A DNA stretch of 57,342 bases, taken from positions 1 through 57,342 of the forward strand of contig JAFAFP010000073.1 in NCBI GenBank assembly GCA_023423415.1. Reading direction: 5' to 3'. Numbering within the stretch: the stretch's first letter is position 1; each line of letters begins with the position of its first letter. The notes below the pieces were generated by a model. It did not search any database and had not been told where the DNA came from. It saw only the letters and a program-made list of their open reading frames with translations. Below, piece after piece: positions 35,134-43,982 of this stretch. The position numbers and the translations under genes were made by a program. This stretch comes from Pseudomonadota bacterium (GTDB taxonomy: Bacteria; Pseudomonadota; Alphaproteobacteria; Rhizobiales; Xanthobacteraceae).

Positions 35134-35378
35134 CATTCTCCTTGACGCATTGACGGCTTCGCGCTCAGCAAAGGAGATATTATCGAGGGTGCGCAGTCGA
35201 TTGCCAGTCCGGTCTTCGATCGCAAAGGCGCGGTTATCGGTTCGCTCGACTTGTTCTAACCATCGGTGCGGTTCCCGGCAAAGCGCGTGACGGATTGCGC
35301 CAAGGCGGTGAAACACTCCGCCTCGGCTCTCTCGTTATTGCTCGGGTATGGTCATAGGGCGTGTTTTCGCGGGTACGT

Positions 35379-36653
35379 TCATGATGGTGGTGTCGTATCG
35401 CCCCTCGACGTCGTGTCGACGATGGCGTGCCTCTTGCGACCAGCGGCTAGCTTGAGCGATCCATTGATTAAGTCTGCCGGCGTGACGACCGCACCTTCGT
35501 CTGTGATCGTCGCGCCATTCAGTCTTGCGCCTCCGCCCTTGATCAGTCGTCGTCCTTCGCTGCGCGAGGCGGTGAGGCCGGTCTGGTGAAGCAGGGCAGC
35601 GAGGGACATGCCGACATCAAGATCTGTCATTTCGACAATAGTCCGTGGCAGGCCTTCAGCAGCAGATTGCCCTTCAACGAAAGTGCGGTGCGCCGTCCGT
35701 GCGGCAGCCGTTGCAGCTTCATCTCCATGCGCAAGACGCGTGACTTCGGTCGCCAGAATCTGCTTGGCCTCGTTGAGTTCCGAGCCTCGCAAGCGGTCGA
35801 GACGCTCCACTTCGTCGAGCGACAATTCGGTGAAGAGCCGCAGAAAACGTGCGACATCGTCATCCTGGGTACTGCGCCAGAACTGCCAGAACTCGTATGG
35901 GCTCAATCGGTTCGCGTTCAGCCAGACGGCGCCGCTTCCTGTTTTGCCCATCTTCGCGCCCGATGAGGTGGTTAGCAGTGGAGTGGTCAGCCCAAAGAGC
36001 TGCCGTCCATCGACGCGGCGTCCGACTTCGACGCCGCTGACGATGTTACCCCACTGATCCGATCCGCCCATCTGCAACAGGCAGCCGTGGCGGCGAGACA
36101 GTTCGAGAAAGTCGAACGCCTGCAGCACCATGTAGTTGAATTCGAGGAGCGTGAGCGGTTGTTCGCGTGCAAGGCGCTGCCGCACGCTATCAAACGTCAG
36201 CATGCGATTCACATTGAAGTGCGTGCCGAAATCACGCAGGAATGGCAGGTAACGCAGCGGGTCGAGCCAGTCAGCGTTGTTCACCATCACCGCATCGCTC
36301 GGTCCGTCGCCGAATCTGAAGTAGCGCGAGAACACCCGCTGCAGCCCGTCGATGTTTGCGGCAATCTCATCGGTGGTGAGAAGGGGGCGGCTTGCATCCC
36401 GAAAGCTCGGGTCGCCAATCAGACTCGTGCCGCCGCCAATCAAGACGATCGGCTTGTGGCCGCAGCGCTGCAGCCAGCGCAGCGCCATGATAGGCAACAG
36501 ATGACCTGTATGCAGGCTGTCGGCCGTCGCATCAAAGCCGATATAGGCGGCCACAGGGCCAGCCAGCAGCGCTTTGTCGAGCGCAGCAGGATTTGTGCAC
36601 TGATGAACGAAGCCGCGTTCGGACAGTGCGTTCAGGAACAAGGATTGAGGCAT
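35379..36653 (-). CDS. tyrS: Tyrosyl-tRNA synthetase
   Basis: A 424-residue class I aminoacyl-tRNA synthetase. The HIGH-type signature is HTGHLLPI, the tyrosine-binding block is YMVLQAFDFLEL with GGSDQWGNI, and the KMSKS loop appears as AKMGKTGSGAVWL. An S4 RNA-binding domain (SEGRRLIKGGGARLNGA) ends the protein. The ATG at 36653 has GGAGA with good spacing, and an upstream GTG at 36680 is less likely. It is a stand-alone gene between the UbiD-family gene and the transporter operon. No T-box leader is visible upstream. Confidence 0.95.
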   Translation of the reverse strand: MPQSLFLNALSERGFVHQCTNPAALDKALLAGPVAAYIGFDATADSLHTGHLLPIMALRWLQRCGHKPIVLIGGGTSLIGDPSFRDASRPLLTTDEIAANIDGLQRVFSRYFRFGDGPSDAVMVNNADWLDPLRYLPFLRDFGTHFNVNRMLTFDSVRQRLAREQPLTLLEFNYMVLQAFDFLELSRRHGCLLQMGGSDQWGNIVSGVEVGRRVDGRQLFGLTTPLLTTSSGAKMGKTGSGAVWLNANRLSPYEFWQFWRSTQDDDVARFLRLFTELSLDEVERLDRLRGSELNEAKQILATEVTRLAHGDEAATAAARTAHRTFVEGQSAAEGLPRTIVEMTDLDVGMSLAALLHQTGLTASRSEGRRLIKGGGARLNGATITDEGAVVTPADLINGSLKLAAGRKRHAIVDTTSRGDTTPPS

Positions 36654-36872
36654 TGGGGTCTCCGGGCTGAGTGAAGCCACAGGCCGGAGGTCACTTCTGA
36701 AACAAAAAATGACGCCGGATGCGGCGGCATTTTGAACGTCAGGTCACAACCGAACGCGCGCCGCCCTATGGGGACGGCACGTAATAGCTGAAGAAAATGG
36801 TGCGGTTCGTGATCATGCACAGGGACCTATTCATTCCTGCGCCGTCCGTCAAGTGCATGCAACGCGGGAGCG

Positions 36873-37577
36873 TTAGTGCACGCCAAGATGCTCCAGCAAC
36901 TGCTCCGGATTTTTCGCGATCTCGTTGCCGACGCCTTCACTGACGATTTTGCCAGTATCGAGCACGTAAACGCGATCAGCCACCGCAAGAGCGCTGTAGA
37001 GATTTTGCTCCACCAGCAGGATCGACAATCCCTCTTTCTTGAGGCTGAGAATGATCTCCTCGAGATGCTGCACCATCACCGGCGCCAGCCCTTCGGACGG
37101 CTCGTCCATCAGGATCAGTTCCGGATCGATCATCAGTGCGCGGCCGACAGCCAGCATTCCGCGTTCGCCACCCGAGAGTTGCCCGCCGCGATGATTGCGG
37201 CGTTCAGCGAGGCGAGGAAACAGACCGAAGACCCGTTCCATCGTCCAACCATCCGTCGCTCGGGCGCTTTTCAGCATCGTCAGATGCTCGGTCACAGTGA
37301 GCGAAGGGAATAGGCGACGGCCTTGAGGCACAATTGCAATCTTTCGAGCCGCGATATCGTGCGGACGAAGTCCGATCAGTTCCTGGTCCTTCCAGCGCAC
37401 ACTGCCGCTGCGTACATTCGGCGGCGTCAGGCCCATGATCGAACGGATGATGGTGGTCTTGCCCATGCCATTGCGGCCAAGCAACGCCACGATTTCGCCG
37501 GCCGCGACATTGAGCGAAACGCCGTGAATGACATGCGCTTCCCCGTAGTAACTGTGCAGATCACGGACCTCAAGCAT
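36873..37577 (-). CDS. Branched-chain amino acid-type ABC transporter ATPase (LivF-like)
   Basis: A 234-residue ATP-binding subunit of the LivF type. Walker A is LLGRNGMGKTTIIRS, the signature QLSGGERGMLAVGRAL, Walker B LILMDEPSEGLAPVM and the switch His region is replaced by the LivF-typical LLVEQNLYSALAVAD. I chose the ATG at 37577, which overlaps the end of the LivG-like gene by eight bases. It is the last gene of the ten-gene operon beginning at 45886. The transported compound is probably the substrate of the hydrolases in that operon, not an amino acid. Confidence 0.92.
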   Translation of the reverse strand: MLEVRDLHSYYGEAHVIHGVSLNVAAGEIVALLGRNGMGKTTIIRSIMGLTPPNVRSGSVRWKDQELIGLRPHDIAARKIAIVPQGRRLFPSLTVTEHLTMLKSARATDGWTMERVFGLFPRLAERRNHRGGQLSGGERGMLAVGRALMIDPELILMDEPSEGLAPVMVQHLEEIILSLKKEGLSILLVEQNLYSALAVADRVYVLDTGKIVSEGVGNEIAKNPEQLLEHLGVH

Positions 37578-38325
37578 GACGCGGCTTTCCGAGATAGACT
37601 TCCTGCACCGTCTGGTTCTTGCGGATCGCTTCCGGCGACTCTTCGACCAGTACACGGCCTTCATGCAGACAGGTGACGAAATCCGCGAGACCAAGGGCAA
37701 GCGCCATGTCGTGTTCGATCAGAATCAGCGTCAGGTCGCGCGGCAATGATTTGATAATGTCCGCCACAATGGTGCGTTCCGCAGGCGACAGACCGGCGGC
37801 GGGTTCGTCGAGCAGCAAAGTTCGCGGGTTGGTGACGAGGGCCAGCGCGATTTCGAGCTGACGCTGTTCGCCATAGGATAAATCGTTCACCGCGACGTCG
37901 CTGCGGTGGTGCATTTGCGCGGCGTTGAGTGCCTTGGCGATGCGTGCGTCCTCGGACTCGTTCGTATCCGGCGAACCGAAGAGAGAAAATTTGCGCGGAG
38001 ACAGTCCGCGAACGGCCAGCACCATGTTCTCCTGCACCGACAAGGTCGGAAACAGGTTTGTGATCTGGAAGGTGCGAGAAATGCCGAGTGCTGCGCGCCG
38101 ATGCGGCGGGAATTTGGTAATGTTTTTGCTTTCGAAAACGACGTTTCCGGCGGTCGGCGGGATTACGCCGGTGATCGCATTGAATAATGTCGTCTTGCCG
38201 GCGCCGTTCGGTCCGATGATGGCACGCCGCTGTCCGCGCGGCACGGTGAGGCTGACGCCATCGACTGCCCGAAGGGCATCGAAGGCAACCACGACGTCGG
38301 TGAGAGTAAGAATGGTTTCAGTCAC
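37570..38325 (-). CDS. Branched-chain amino acid-type ABC transporter ATPase (LivG-like)
   Basis: A 251-residue ATP-binding subunit of the LivG type. Walker A is IIGPNGAGKTTLFNAITG, the LivG-typical GISRTFQITNLFPTLSVQEN follows, the signature is LSYGEQRQLEIALAL, Walker B TLLLDEPAAGLSPAE and switch LILIEHDMALALGLAD. It pairs with the LivF-like protein to energise the two permeases. It lies 60 bases after the binding-protein gene. Confidence 0.92.
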   Translation of the reverse strand: MTETILTLTDVVVAFDALRAVDGVSLTVPRGQRRAIIGPNGAGKTTLFNAITGVIPPTAGNVVFESKNITKFPPHRRAALGISRTFQITNLFPTLSVQENMVLAVRGLSPRKFSLFGSPDTNESEDARIAKALNAAQMHHRSDVAVNDLSYGEQRQLEIALALVTNPRTLLLDEPAAGLSPAERTIVADIIKSLPRDLTLILIEHDMALALGLADFVTCLHEGRVLVEESPEAIRKNQTVQEVYLGKPRHA

Positions 38326-38385
38326 AAATCATCCAGGCGCGTTAGGAGACGCGGCAGAGTTGCCGCGCCTCTTTGTGAACGACGC

Positions 38386-39645
38386 TCAGCCTTTCTTGAT
38401 TCCCTGGAAATTGCGGGAGTAGGGCGGCTGCTTCAGATAGGTGGCCGGATCGTATTTCCAGAATTGCGAGACATTGCTGTAAGTCTCGATCGGTACATTC
38501 CAGTATTTGCCGTCCGGACGCTTCATCGTCTTGCGGATGTAAACGTCGTAGATCGGGTTGCCGTAGTCATCGAGCTTGACGGTCTTGCCGAGCGGTGAGC
38601 CGGTCAGGTCGGTCTTGAGCACGGTGTCGACAAATGCCCCGCGGTCATCGATCTTGCCGCCCATCTTCTTCATTGCTTCCGTCACCCACATCGCGCCGGA
38701 ATACATGGAGAAGCCGTAGAGCGACGGTGTCTTCTTGTACTTCGCGGTGTACTCCTCAACGAATTTCTTGGTGACTGGATTGTCGGAGCCCTCGGCGAAA
38801 TGCGCGGGAGAAACGATGCCTTCGCATTCGTCACCCAGCGTACGGATGACGGACTGGTCAGTCGCATTCATCGCGCCAAGCAGCGGGATTTTCCCCTTCA
38901 ATCCGAAGCTTGCATATTGCTGGATGAAACGTGTGGCGTCGGCTCCGGTCTCCATCGCGAACACAGCATCGACCTTCATGTTGGCGAGTTGGCCGAGATA
39001 GGGGCTGAAGTCGGCAGTATTCAGCGGGTGCCAGAACTGTTGCACGATTTCGCCACCGCCTTCGGTGAAGACCTGGGCGAGGCCGCCGCACTGCTCGTGG
39101 CCAAAGGTGTAGTCTTGGCTGACAGTGGCGATCTTCTTGTAGCCTTGCTTCAGCGCCCAGTCGCCGAGCGGATGGGTGAAAGCGCTGGCCGAGTAACCCG
39201 CGACGCGGACGACGTTCTTGATGCGATCGCGCTGTGTCAGATCGTCGGCGGCGATGATCGGAATGAAGTAGGGTGTGCCGGTGCCCTTCACATAGTTGGC
39301 GACCGCAAGGCCGGTATTGGCAAGCAGGTTGCCGATCAGCCAGTGCACGTTGTTTTGCTCGACCAGGCGACGCGCCTTCTGCAGCGCCGTATCGGGGTTC
39401 GAAGCATCGTCCTCGATGATGAGTTCGATCTTGCGGCCCGCCACCTGATTGCCGATCGAGTCGAAGAAGAACTGCGTGCCTTCCACCATCTCACGGCCAC
39501 CCGATGCGACGACGCCGGTGAGCGGCGCAAGGAGGCCGATCTTGATCGGACCTTCCTGCGCGAGTGCCTGATTCCATGGCCCGACGCCGATGCCCGCCGA
39601 GGCGAGTGTGAAGCCGGTCGTTTTCAAAAACTGACGTCTATCCAT
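38386..39645 (-). CDS. ABC transporter substrate-binding protein (LivK/Leu-Ile-Val family)
   Basis: A 419-residue periplasmic receptor of the type I periplasmic-binding fold. It starts with MDRRQFLKTTGFTLASAG, a twin-arginine-like leader ending near QALA, followed by KIGLLAPLTGVVASGG and IELIIEDDASNPDTALQKARRLVEQ, the family's first lobe. The long C-terminal GNPIYDVYIRK block is typical of LivK homologues that bind aromatic or amide compounds in soil alphaproteobacteria. A Tat leader suggests it folds before export. The ligand is unknown. Confidence 0.9.
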   Translation of the reverse strand: MDRRQFLKTTGFTLASAGIGVGPWNQALAQEGPIKIGLLAPLTGVVASGGREMVEGTQFFFDSIGNQVAGRKIELIIEDDASNPDTALQKARRLVEQNNVHWLIGNLLANTGLAVANYVKGTGTPYFIPIIAADDLTQRDRIKNVVRVAGYSASAFTHPLGDWALKQGYKKIATVSQDYTFGHEQCGGLAQVFTEGGGEIVQQFWHPLNTADFSPYLGQLANMKVDAVFAMETGADATRFIQQYASFGLKGKIPLLGAMNATDQSVIRTLGDECEGIVSPAHFAEGSDNPVTKKFVEEYTAKYKKTPSLYGFSMYSGAMWVTEAMKKMGGKIDDRGAFVDTVLKTDLTGSPLGKTVKLDDYGNPIYDVYIRKTMKRPDGKYWNVPIETYSNVSQFWKYDPATYLKQPPYSRNFQGIKKG

Positions 39646-39666
39646 AGTGAAATCCCTCCTTAAGGC

Positions 39667-40602
39667 TTATGATTTTGAGCGCTTCACGCGTCCCAGCAGG
39701 AGGCGCGCTTTCCCGACCAGCCCCTCCGGCGCGAGAATCATGATCAGGATGAAGGTGACGCCGAGCACCGTCTGCCAGCGCTCGGTTTGAGACGAGACGA
39801 TATTCTCCAGTGTGATGATGGCGGCTGCGCCGACGAACGAACCGAACAGGGTGCCGACGCCACCGACGATGGTCATCAAAAGACCTTCGACCGATTGCGT
39901 GAGCGCGACTGTCGATGGACTGACGAAATTGTTGAAGAACGCATAGATGCCGCCCGCGACGCCAGCGAAGAAGCCGGACACGGTGAAGCCAATAAAAAGG
40001 TGCAGCGGAACGTTATAGCCGAGGCTGCGCATGCGACTCTCACTGTCGCGGATCCCGCGGAGCGTCAGCCCGAATGGTGAACGCACGAAGCGCCAGATCG
40101 CATAGGAGAGGACTGCCGTTGCCGCGAGCACGACCCAGTAGAACGAGCGATGATCGTATAACATCGCCGGGCGGATATCGCCACGCAGACCATTTTCGCC
40201 GCCGGTCACTTGCGTCCAGCGCAGACAGATGCCCCACACGATCATGCCGAGCGCAAGCGTCAGAAGAAGGAAGTACACGCCCGACGTTCTGACAGCCAAC
40301 AGTGCGAACACGGCCGCAACCAATGCCGCGGCAAGGATCGCCAGCATGAGCGCCAGGATGGGCGAAGTGCCCTGTGAAACGAGATAGATCACCACATAGG
40401 TTGAGACACCAAAGATGGCGCCGTGGCCGAGCGATGTCCGGCCCGCAAATCCGGCCAGGATATCGATCGACATCGCCAGGATACCAAAGATCAGAACTTC
40501 GGTTGCAAGGCCGACCTGATAGTTCGACAGGCCGAACGGCAGGAGCGCCGCAACGACGACGGTGACGGCGCCGATGGAAAGTGTTCGCGTCGCCGGTGTC
40601 AT
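39667..40602 (-). CDS. Branched-chain amino acid-type ABC transporter permease (LivM-like)
   Basis: A 311-residue inner-membrane permease with about eight to nine helices. The LivM signature is visible as DILAGFAGRTSLGHGAIFGV, the coupling-helix region as GLTLRGIRDSESRMRSLGYN and a C-terminal GGVGTLFGSFVGAA. It pairs with the LivH-like permease, whose gene overlaps it by four bases. Confidence 0.92.
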   Translation of the reverse strand: MTPATRTLSIGAVTVVVAALLPFGLSNYQVGLATEVLIFGILAMSIDILAGFAGRTSLGHGAIFGVSTYVVIYLVSQGTSPILALMLAILAAALVAAVFALLAVRTSGVYFLLLTLALGMIVWGICLRWTQVTGGENGLRGDIRPAMLYDHRSFYWVVLAATAVLSYAIWRFVRSPFGLTLRGIRDSESRMRSLGYNVPLHLFIGFTVSGFFAGVAGGIYAFFNNFVSPSTVALTQSVEGLLMTIVGGVGTLFGSFVGAAAIITLENIVSSQTERWQTVLGVTFILIMILAPEGLVGKARLLLGRVKRSKS

Positions 40603-41450
40603 GTCGCTTTCCCGAACAATCCGAGTGGCCGGAAGGCGAGCAGAACCGCCATCGGCCCGAAGATGACGAAGTATGCAAGTTCAGGAAACATGACCTGACC
40701 AAAGGTGTTCAAGAGGCCAACCAGAAGGCTGCCGACAGCGACGCCGATCAGACTGCCGCGGCCGCCAATGATCACGACCGCGAGGCTGAACACGAGGATT
40801 TCGGCATCCGCTGACGGGTAGAGCGATAGGAACGCACCGCCCATCAGCCCGCCGAGCCCCGCGAGCGCCGAACCGAGAAGGAAGGTGACGAGGAAGACCA
40901 GACGGATATTGACGCCGGAAGCCTCCACCATCTCCGCATCATCGACGCCGGCGCGGATCAATGCGCCGAGCCGCGTCTTCTGCAGCAAGAGCCAGAGAAG
41001 AATGAACAGCAGGATGCCGACGACGAGAACGAACAGGCGGTACTTCGGATAGAAAATGCCGAAGAAATTGATCGCGCCGCGGAGCGCTTCGGGGATTGGC
41101 ACGGTGAAGCTATCGCCGCCCCAGATCACAAGCGCCATGTCGTTCAGCACGAAAGCAAAGCCAAGCGTCAGCAGCACCTGGCGCAATTCGTTCCCGCGCA
41201 CGAAACGCAACAGACCTTGATCAAGAACGAATCCGACGAAGGCGACGCCCGCCATCGCGCAGACGCCACCGAGAAAGAAGCTTCCGCTTTTGACGCCGAC
41301 CGTGTAGCCGATATAGCCGCCGATCAAATACATCGCGCCGTGAGCCAGATTGACGATCCGTAACAGGCCGAAGATCAGCGTGAACCCGCTTGCCACAACG
41401 AAGAGCAGTGCGGCGAAGGTCAATCCGTTGAGGATTTGAAAGGTGTTCAT
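40599..41450 (-). CDS. Branched-chain amino acid-type ABC transporter permease (LivH-like)
   Basis: A 283-residue inner-membrane permease of the LivH type: LTFAALLFVVASGFTLIFGL and NLAHGAMYLIGGYIG at the N-terminus, the coupling block LGALIRAGVDDAEMVEASGVN and GGRGSLIGVAVGSLLVGL near the C-terminus. About eight helices are expected. It opens the transporter half of the operon, 14 bases after a hydrolase gene, so enzyme and importer are co-expressed. Confidence 0.92.
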   Translation of the reverse strand: MNTFQILNGLTFAALLFVVASGFTLIFGLLRIVNLAHGAMYLIGGYIGYTVGVKSGSFFLGGVCAMAGVAFVGFVLDQGLLRFVRGNELRQVLLTLGFAFVLNDMALVIWGGDSFTVPIPEALRGAINFFGIFYPKYRLFVLVVGILLFILLWLLLQKTRLGALIRAGVDDAEMVEASGVNIRLVFLVTFLLGSALAGLGGLMGGAFLSLYPSADAEILVFSLAVVIIGGRGSLIGVAVGSLLVGLLNTFGQVMFPELAYFVIFGPMAVLLAFRPLGLFGKAT

Positions 41451-41464
41451 CCTCTAAGCTTTCA

Positions 41465-42343
41465 TCACGGCGCCTTGGGGCCGTTGCCGATAAACCAGTC
41501 GTAGATTTCGCCGCCGGTCATGAAGGCGACATCGGGCTTGCTTCGGATCTTCTCGAAGATCTTGCGGAAATATTTGAGGCGGTGCGGTGCGCCCATGATG
41601 TAAGGATGCAGTACAATGGCCATGACGCGAGCAGAGTCTTCGGCGTCTTCATAAATCTGTTCGAATTGATCGATGGCACGCTCGTAATATTCCGACCCTT
41701 TGTGATGCTGGATCAGCATCATCGCGACGTCGTTGCATTCCTGTGTATAGGGGATGTTGACGATCGGTGTGGTGCGCGTTTTCAGCCACACCGGCTGGTC
41801 ATCCAGCACCCAGTCGGCGACATAATCGTAGCCTTCTTCCTTCAGGATATCCGGCGTTTCCCAGGTTTCGGTGAGGCCCGGCCCAAGCCAGCCGCGCGGC
41901 GGCTTGCCGGTGACTTTGAGGATGGCGGCATTGGTCTTCTTGATGTCGTCGCGCTCGTCCTCGACCTTCTGCATGTTGCGCTGGGTGAAGCCATGCCCCA
42001 TGAATTCCCAGTTACGCTCGATCGCGGCATCGACAATTGCCGGATAAGCCGCGATGGCGCTGCCATTGATAGCGAGTGCGGCCGGCAGCTTGTAGTCGTC
42101 GAACACCTTCAGGATGCGCCAGAAGCCGACGCGGTTGCCATATTCATGCCAGCACCAGTTCGGAATGTCGGGCATCGGTGCGCCGCCTGCAGGCGGTGTC
42201 AGCACCGTGCGCGGCATCGTCTGTTTCGGATCCCATTCCTCGACGTTGACGATGACCCATACCGCCATCCGTGCGCCATTGGGCAACTTCAATTGCGGAC
42301 GTTGACTGATCGCTGAATAAGAAAGACGTTCGGTCGGCAACAT
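41465..42343 (-). CDS. Polysaccharide deacetylase (NodB-fold) family hydrolase, imidase/allantoinase-like
   Basis: A 292-residue protein of the NodB/carbohydrate esterase 4 fold without a signal peptide, so it acts in the cytosol. The PuuE-type features are visible: VIVNVEEWDPK, WCWHEYGNRVGFWRI, LAINGSAIAAYPAIVDAA, NWEFMGHGFTQRNMQ, RGWLGPGLTETWETPDIL and VLHPYIMGAPHRLKYF. Cytosolic members of this branch open cyclic amides: PuuE is an allantoinase, and as I recall some cyclic-imide hydrolases (imidases) of about 293 residues belong here. A role on sugar polymers is unlikely given its location and neighbours. It is paralogous to the protein at 43048-43956, with a fumarylpyruvate-hydrolase-like gene between. 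Confidence 0.82.
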   Translation of the reverse strand: MLPTERLSYSAISQRPQLKLPNGARMAVWVIVNVEEWDPKQTMPRTVLTPPAGGAPMPDIPNWCWHEYGNRVGFWRILKVFDDYKLPAALAINGSAIAAYPAIVDAAIERNWEFMGHGFTQRNMQKVEDERDDIKKTNAAILKVTGKPPRGWLGPGLTETWETPDILKEEGYDYVADWVLDDQPVWLKTRTTPIVNIPYTQECNDVAMMLIQHHKGSEYYERAIDQFEQIYEDAEDSARVMAIVLHPYIMGAPHRLKYFRKIFEKIRSKPDVAFMTGGEIYDWFIGNGPKAP

Positions 42344-42346
42344 GCT

Positions 42347-43051
42347 TTAGTTCTCCGGCGCCGCGATCGAAATGGTGAGGGGCTCGAGGCCTTCGATTGT
42401 AACGACGATTTCATCGCCCGGAACGACAGCGCCGACGCCGGCGGGCGTGCCGGTGAAAATCAGGTCGCCGACGCTGAGTGTCACCTGGCGCGACAATTGC
42501 GCGATGATCTCCGGAACATTCCAGATCATCTGTGAGAGGTCGCCGCGCTGACGCTCCGTGCCATTCACCGAGAGCGTGAGCACGCCGCTCGATCGGTGGC
42601 CGCCGCTTTCGACCGGCGTGATGATTCCGCAGGGCGCGGACGCATCGAAGCTCTTGCCGATCTCCCATGGCAGCCGCATCTCGCGCGCATCGCGCTGACG
42701 GTCGCGCCGGGTCAGGTCGATGCCGGCCGCATAGCCGAAGACATGATCCAGTGCCTTCTCGACCGGAATGTCGCGTCCTGGCTTGCCGATGGCGAGCACG
42801 AGCTCACCTTCAAACTGGAAGTCGGAGGTCAATGGTGGATAGGGGACAGTGTCGCCGTCCTGCACGATGGAATCGCGCGGCTTCTGAAAGAAGAACGGCG
42901 GGTCGCGCTCGTCAGCCTCTTTCATTTCGCGGATATGATCGATGTAGTTGCGTCCGACGCAATAGATACGACGAACGGGAAAAGTGCCGCCGCCCAGAAC
43001 GGGCACGACGGTTTCGTCGATCGCCGGAACGACACGCTTTGCAGCGCTCAT
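42347..43051 (-). CDS. Fumarylacetoacetate hydrolase family protein (fumarylpyruvate hydrolase-like)
   Basis: A 234-residue single FAH domain. FPVRRIYCVGRNYIDHIREM, PPFFFQKPRDSIVQDGD, EGELVLAIGKPGRDIPVEKA and GYAAGIDLTRRDRQRDAREM carry the metal-binding Glu-x-Glu and Asp residues. The block GKSFDASAPCGIITP resembles NagK-type fumarylpyruvate hydrolases. Such enzymes cut C-C bonds of acylpyruvates from ring cleavage. Its place between two imidase-like genes, overlapping one by four bases, suggests it handles a carbon skeleton released by ring opening. The true substrate is not known. Confidence 0.85.
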   Translation of the reverse strand: MSAAKRVVPAIDETVVPVLGGGTFPVRRIYCVGRNYIDHIREMKEADERDPPFFFQKPRDSIVQDGDTVPYPPLTSDFQFEGELVLAIGKPGRDIPVEKALDHVFGYAAGIDLTRRDRQRDAREMRLPWEIGKSFDASAPCGIITPVESGGHRSSGVLTLSVNGTERQRGDLSQMIWNVPEIIAQLSRQVTLSVGDLIFTGTPAGVGAVVPGDEIVVTIEGLEPLTISIAAPEN

Positions 43052-43956
43052 GCGCCTGCTCCGAACTTCACGTTTGCCGTTTTGGTGTACCAGTCGAGAA
43101 TTTCGGCGCCGTTCCAGTGCAGCACGCCATCGAACTTGGCGACGTAGTCGTAAATCGCTTCCAGCGCCTTGATGCGGAAAGGTTGGCCGCTGATGTAGGG
43201 ATGGATCGCGATCGACACGAACTTCGCGCGTTCTGCGCTCTCCTCATAAAGACGGTCGAAGCTCTCGACGAACCGCTTGTAGAGATGATCGCTCTCGTGA
43301 TGCTGTACGATCATCATCGGGATGTCGTTCAACTCGGCCGTATACGGCAGGGTGACGAGCGGGCCTTTCTTGGTGCGAATGACCGTCGGCTCGTCATCAT
43401 AAATCCAATCGCCAATATACTTCACGCCGGCTTCGGCAAGGTTTTCCGGGGTATCGAGTGTCTGCGTCAGACCTGGCCCAAGCCAGCCGACCGGGCGTGT
43501 GCCGGTGAATTTCTCGATGATATCCATCGATTTGAAGATCATGCCGCGCTGATCGTCGACTTTGTGGATTGGTCCCTGATCGTAGGCGTGCCCCATGAAT
43601 TCCCAGCCGAGATCCTTCGCCTCCTGCGCAACGCGCGGATAGTCCTCGCAGACACGCGCATTTATCGAGAGAGTAGGACGGATGTTGTGACGCTTGTAGA
43701 GATCGAAGAAGCGCCATGCGCCGACGCGCATGCCGTATTCATGCCAGCTCCAGTTCGGAACGTCCGGCAGCAGCGGCTGGCCGGTCGGTGCCGGCAATAC
43801 CTGGCGCGCCATCGGCCGCGCGATATCCCATACTTCGAAATTGACAATAGTCCAGACGACGATGCGTGCGCCGCCGGGAAGTTTCAGCGGTGGACGATCG
43901 ACGATCGCTGAAAAGTCGGAGCGCTGATTTGGAAGCATCGGATCGGACATGTTCAT
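43048..43956 (-). CDS. Polysaccharide deacetylase (NodB-fold) family hydrolase, imidase/allantoinase-like
   Basis: A 302-residue cytosolic NodB-fold protein, clearly a paralogue of the one at 41465-42343. Aligned motifs are WTIVNFEVWDIARP, WSWHEYGMRVGAWRF, PTLSINARVCEDYP, GWEFMGHAYDQGPIH, VGWLGPGLTQTLDTPENL and IAIHPYISGQPFRIK. The pair share overall design but differ at many positions, so they are diverged and not a recent duplication. They may act on different ring sizes or stereoisomers, or form a mixed complex. It starts at 43956 with GGGTGA close upstream. A second ATG at 43950 is possible. Confidence 0.82.
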   Translation of the reverse strand: MNMSDPMLPNQRSDFSAIVDRPPLKLPGGARIVVWTIVNFEVWDIARPMARQVLPAPTGQPLLPDVPNWSWHEYGMRVGAWRFFDLYKRHNIRPTLSINARVCEDYPRVAQEAKDLGWEFMGHAYDQGPIHKVDDQRGMIFKSMDIIEKFTGTRPVGWLGPGLTQTLDTPENLAEAGVKYIGDWIYDDEPTVIRTKKGPLVTLPYTAELNDIPMMIVQHHESDHLYKRFVESFDRLYEESAERAKFVSIAIHPYISGQPFRIKALEAIYDYVAKFDGVLHWNGAEILDWYTKTANVKFGAGA

Positions 43957-43982
43957 TTCACCCGGCAGGTCTTGAGAAAGGT

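Noticed and set aside
42667..43911. 414-residue plus-strand frame across the FAH and NodB-fold genes
   Set aside because: It runs antisense across two separate real genes and has shadow-like Arg/His-rich composition.
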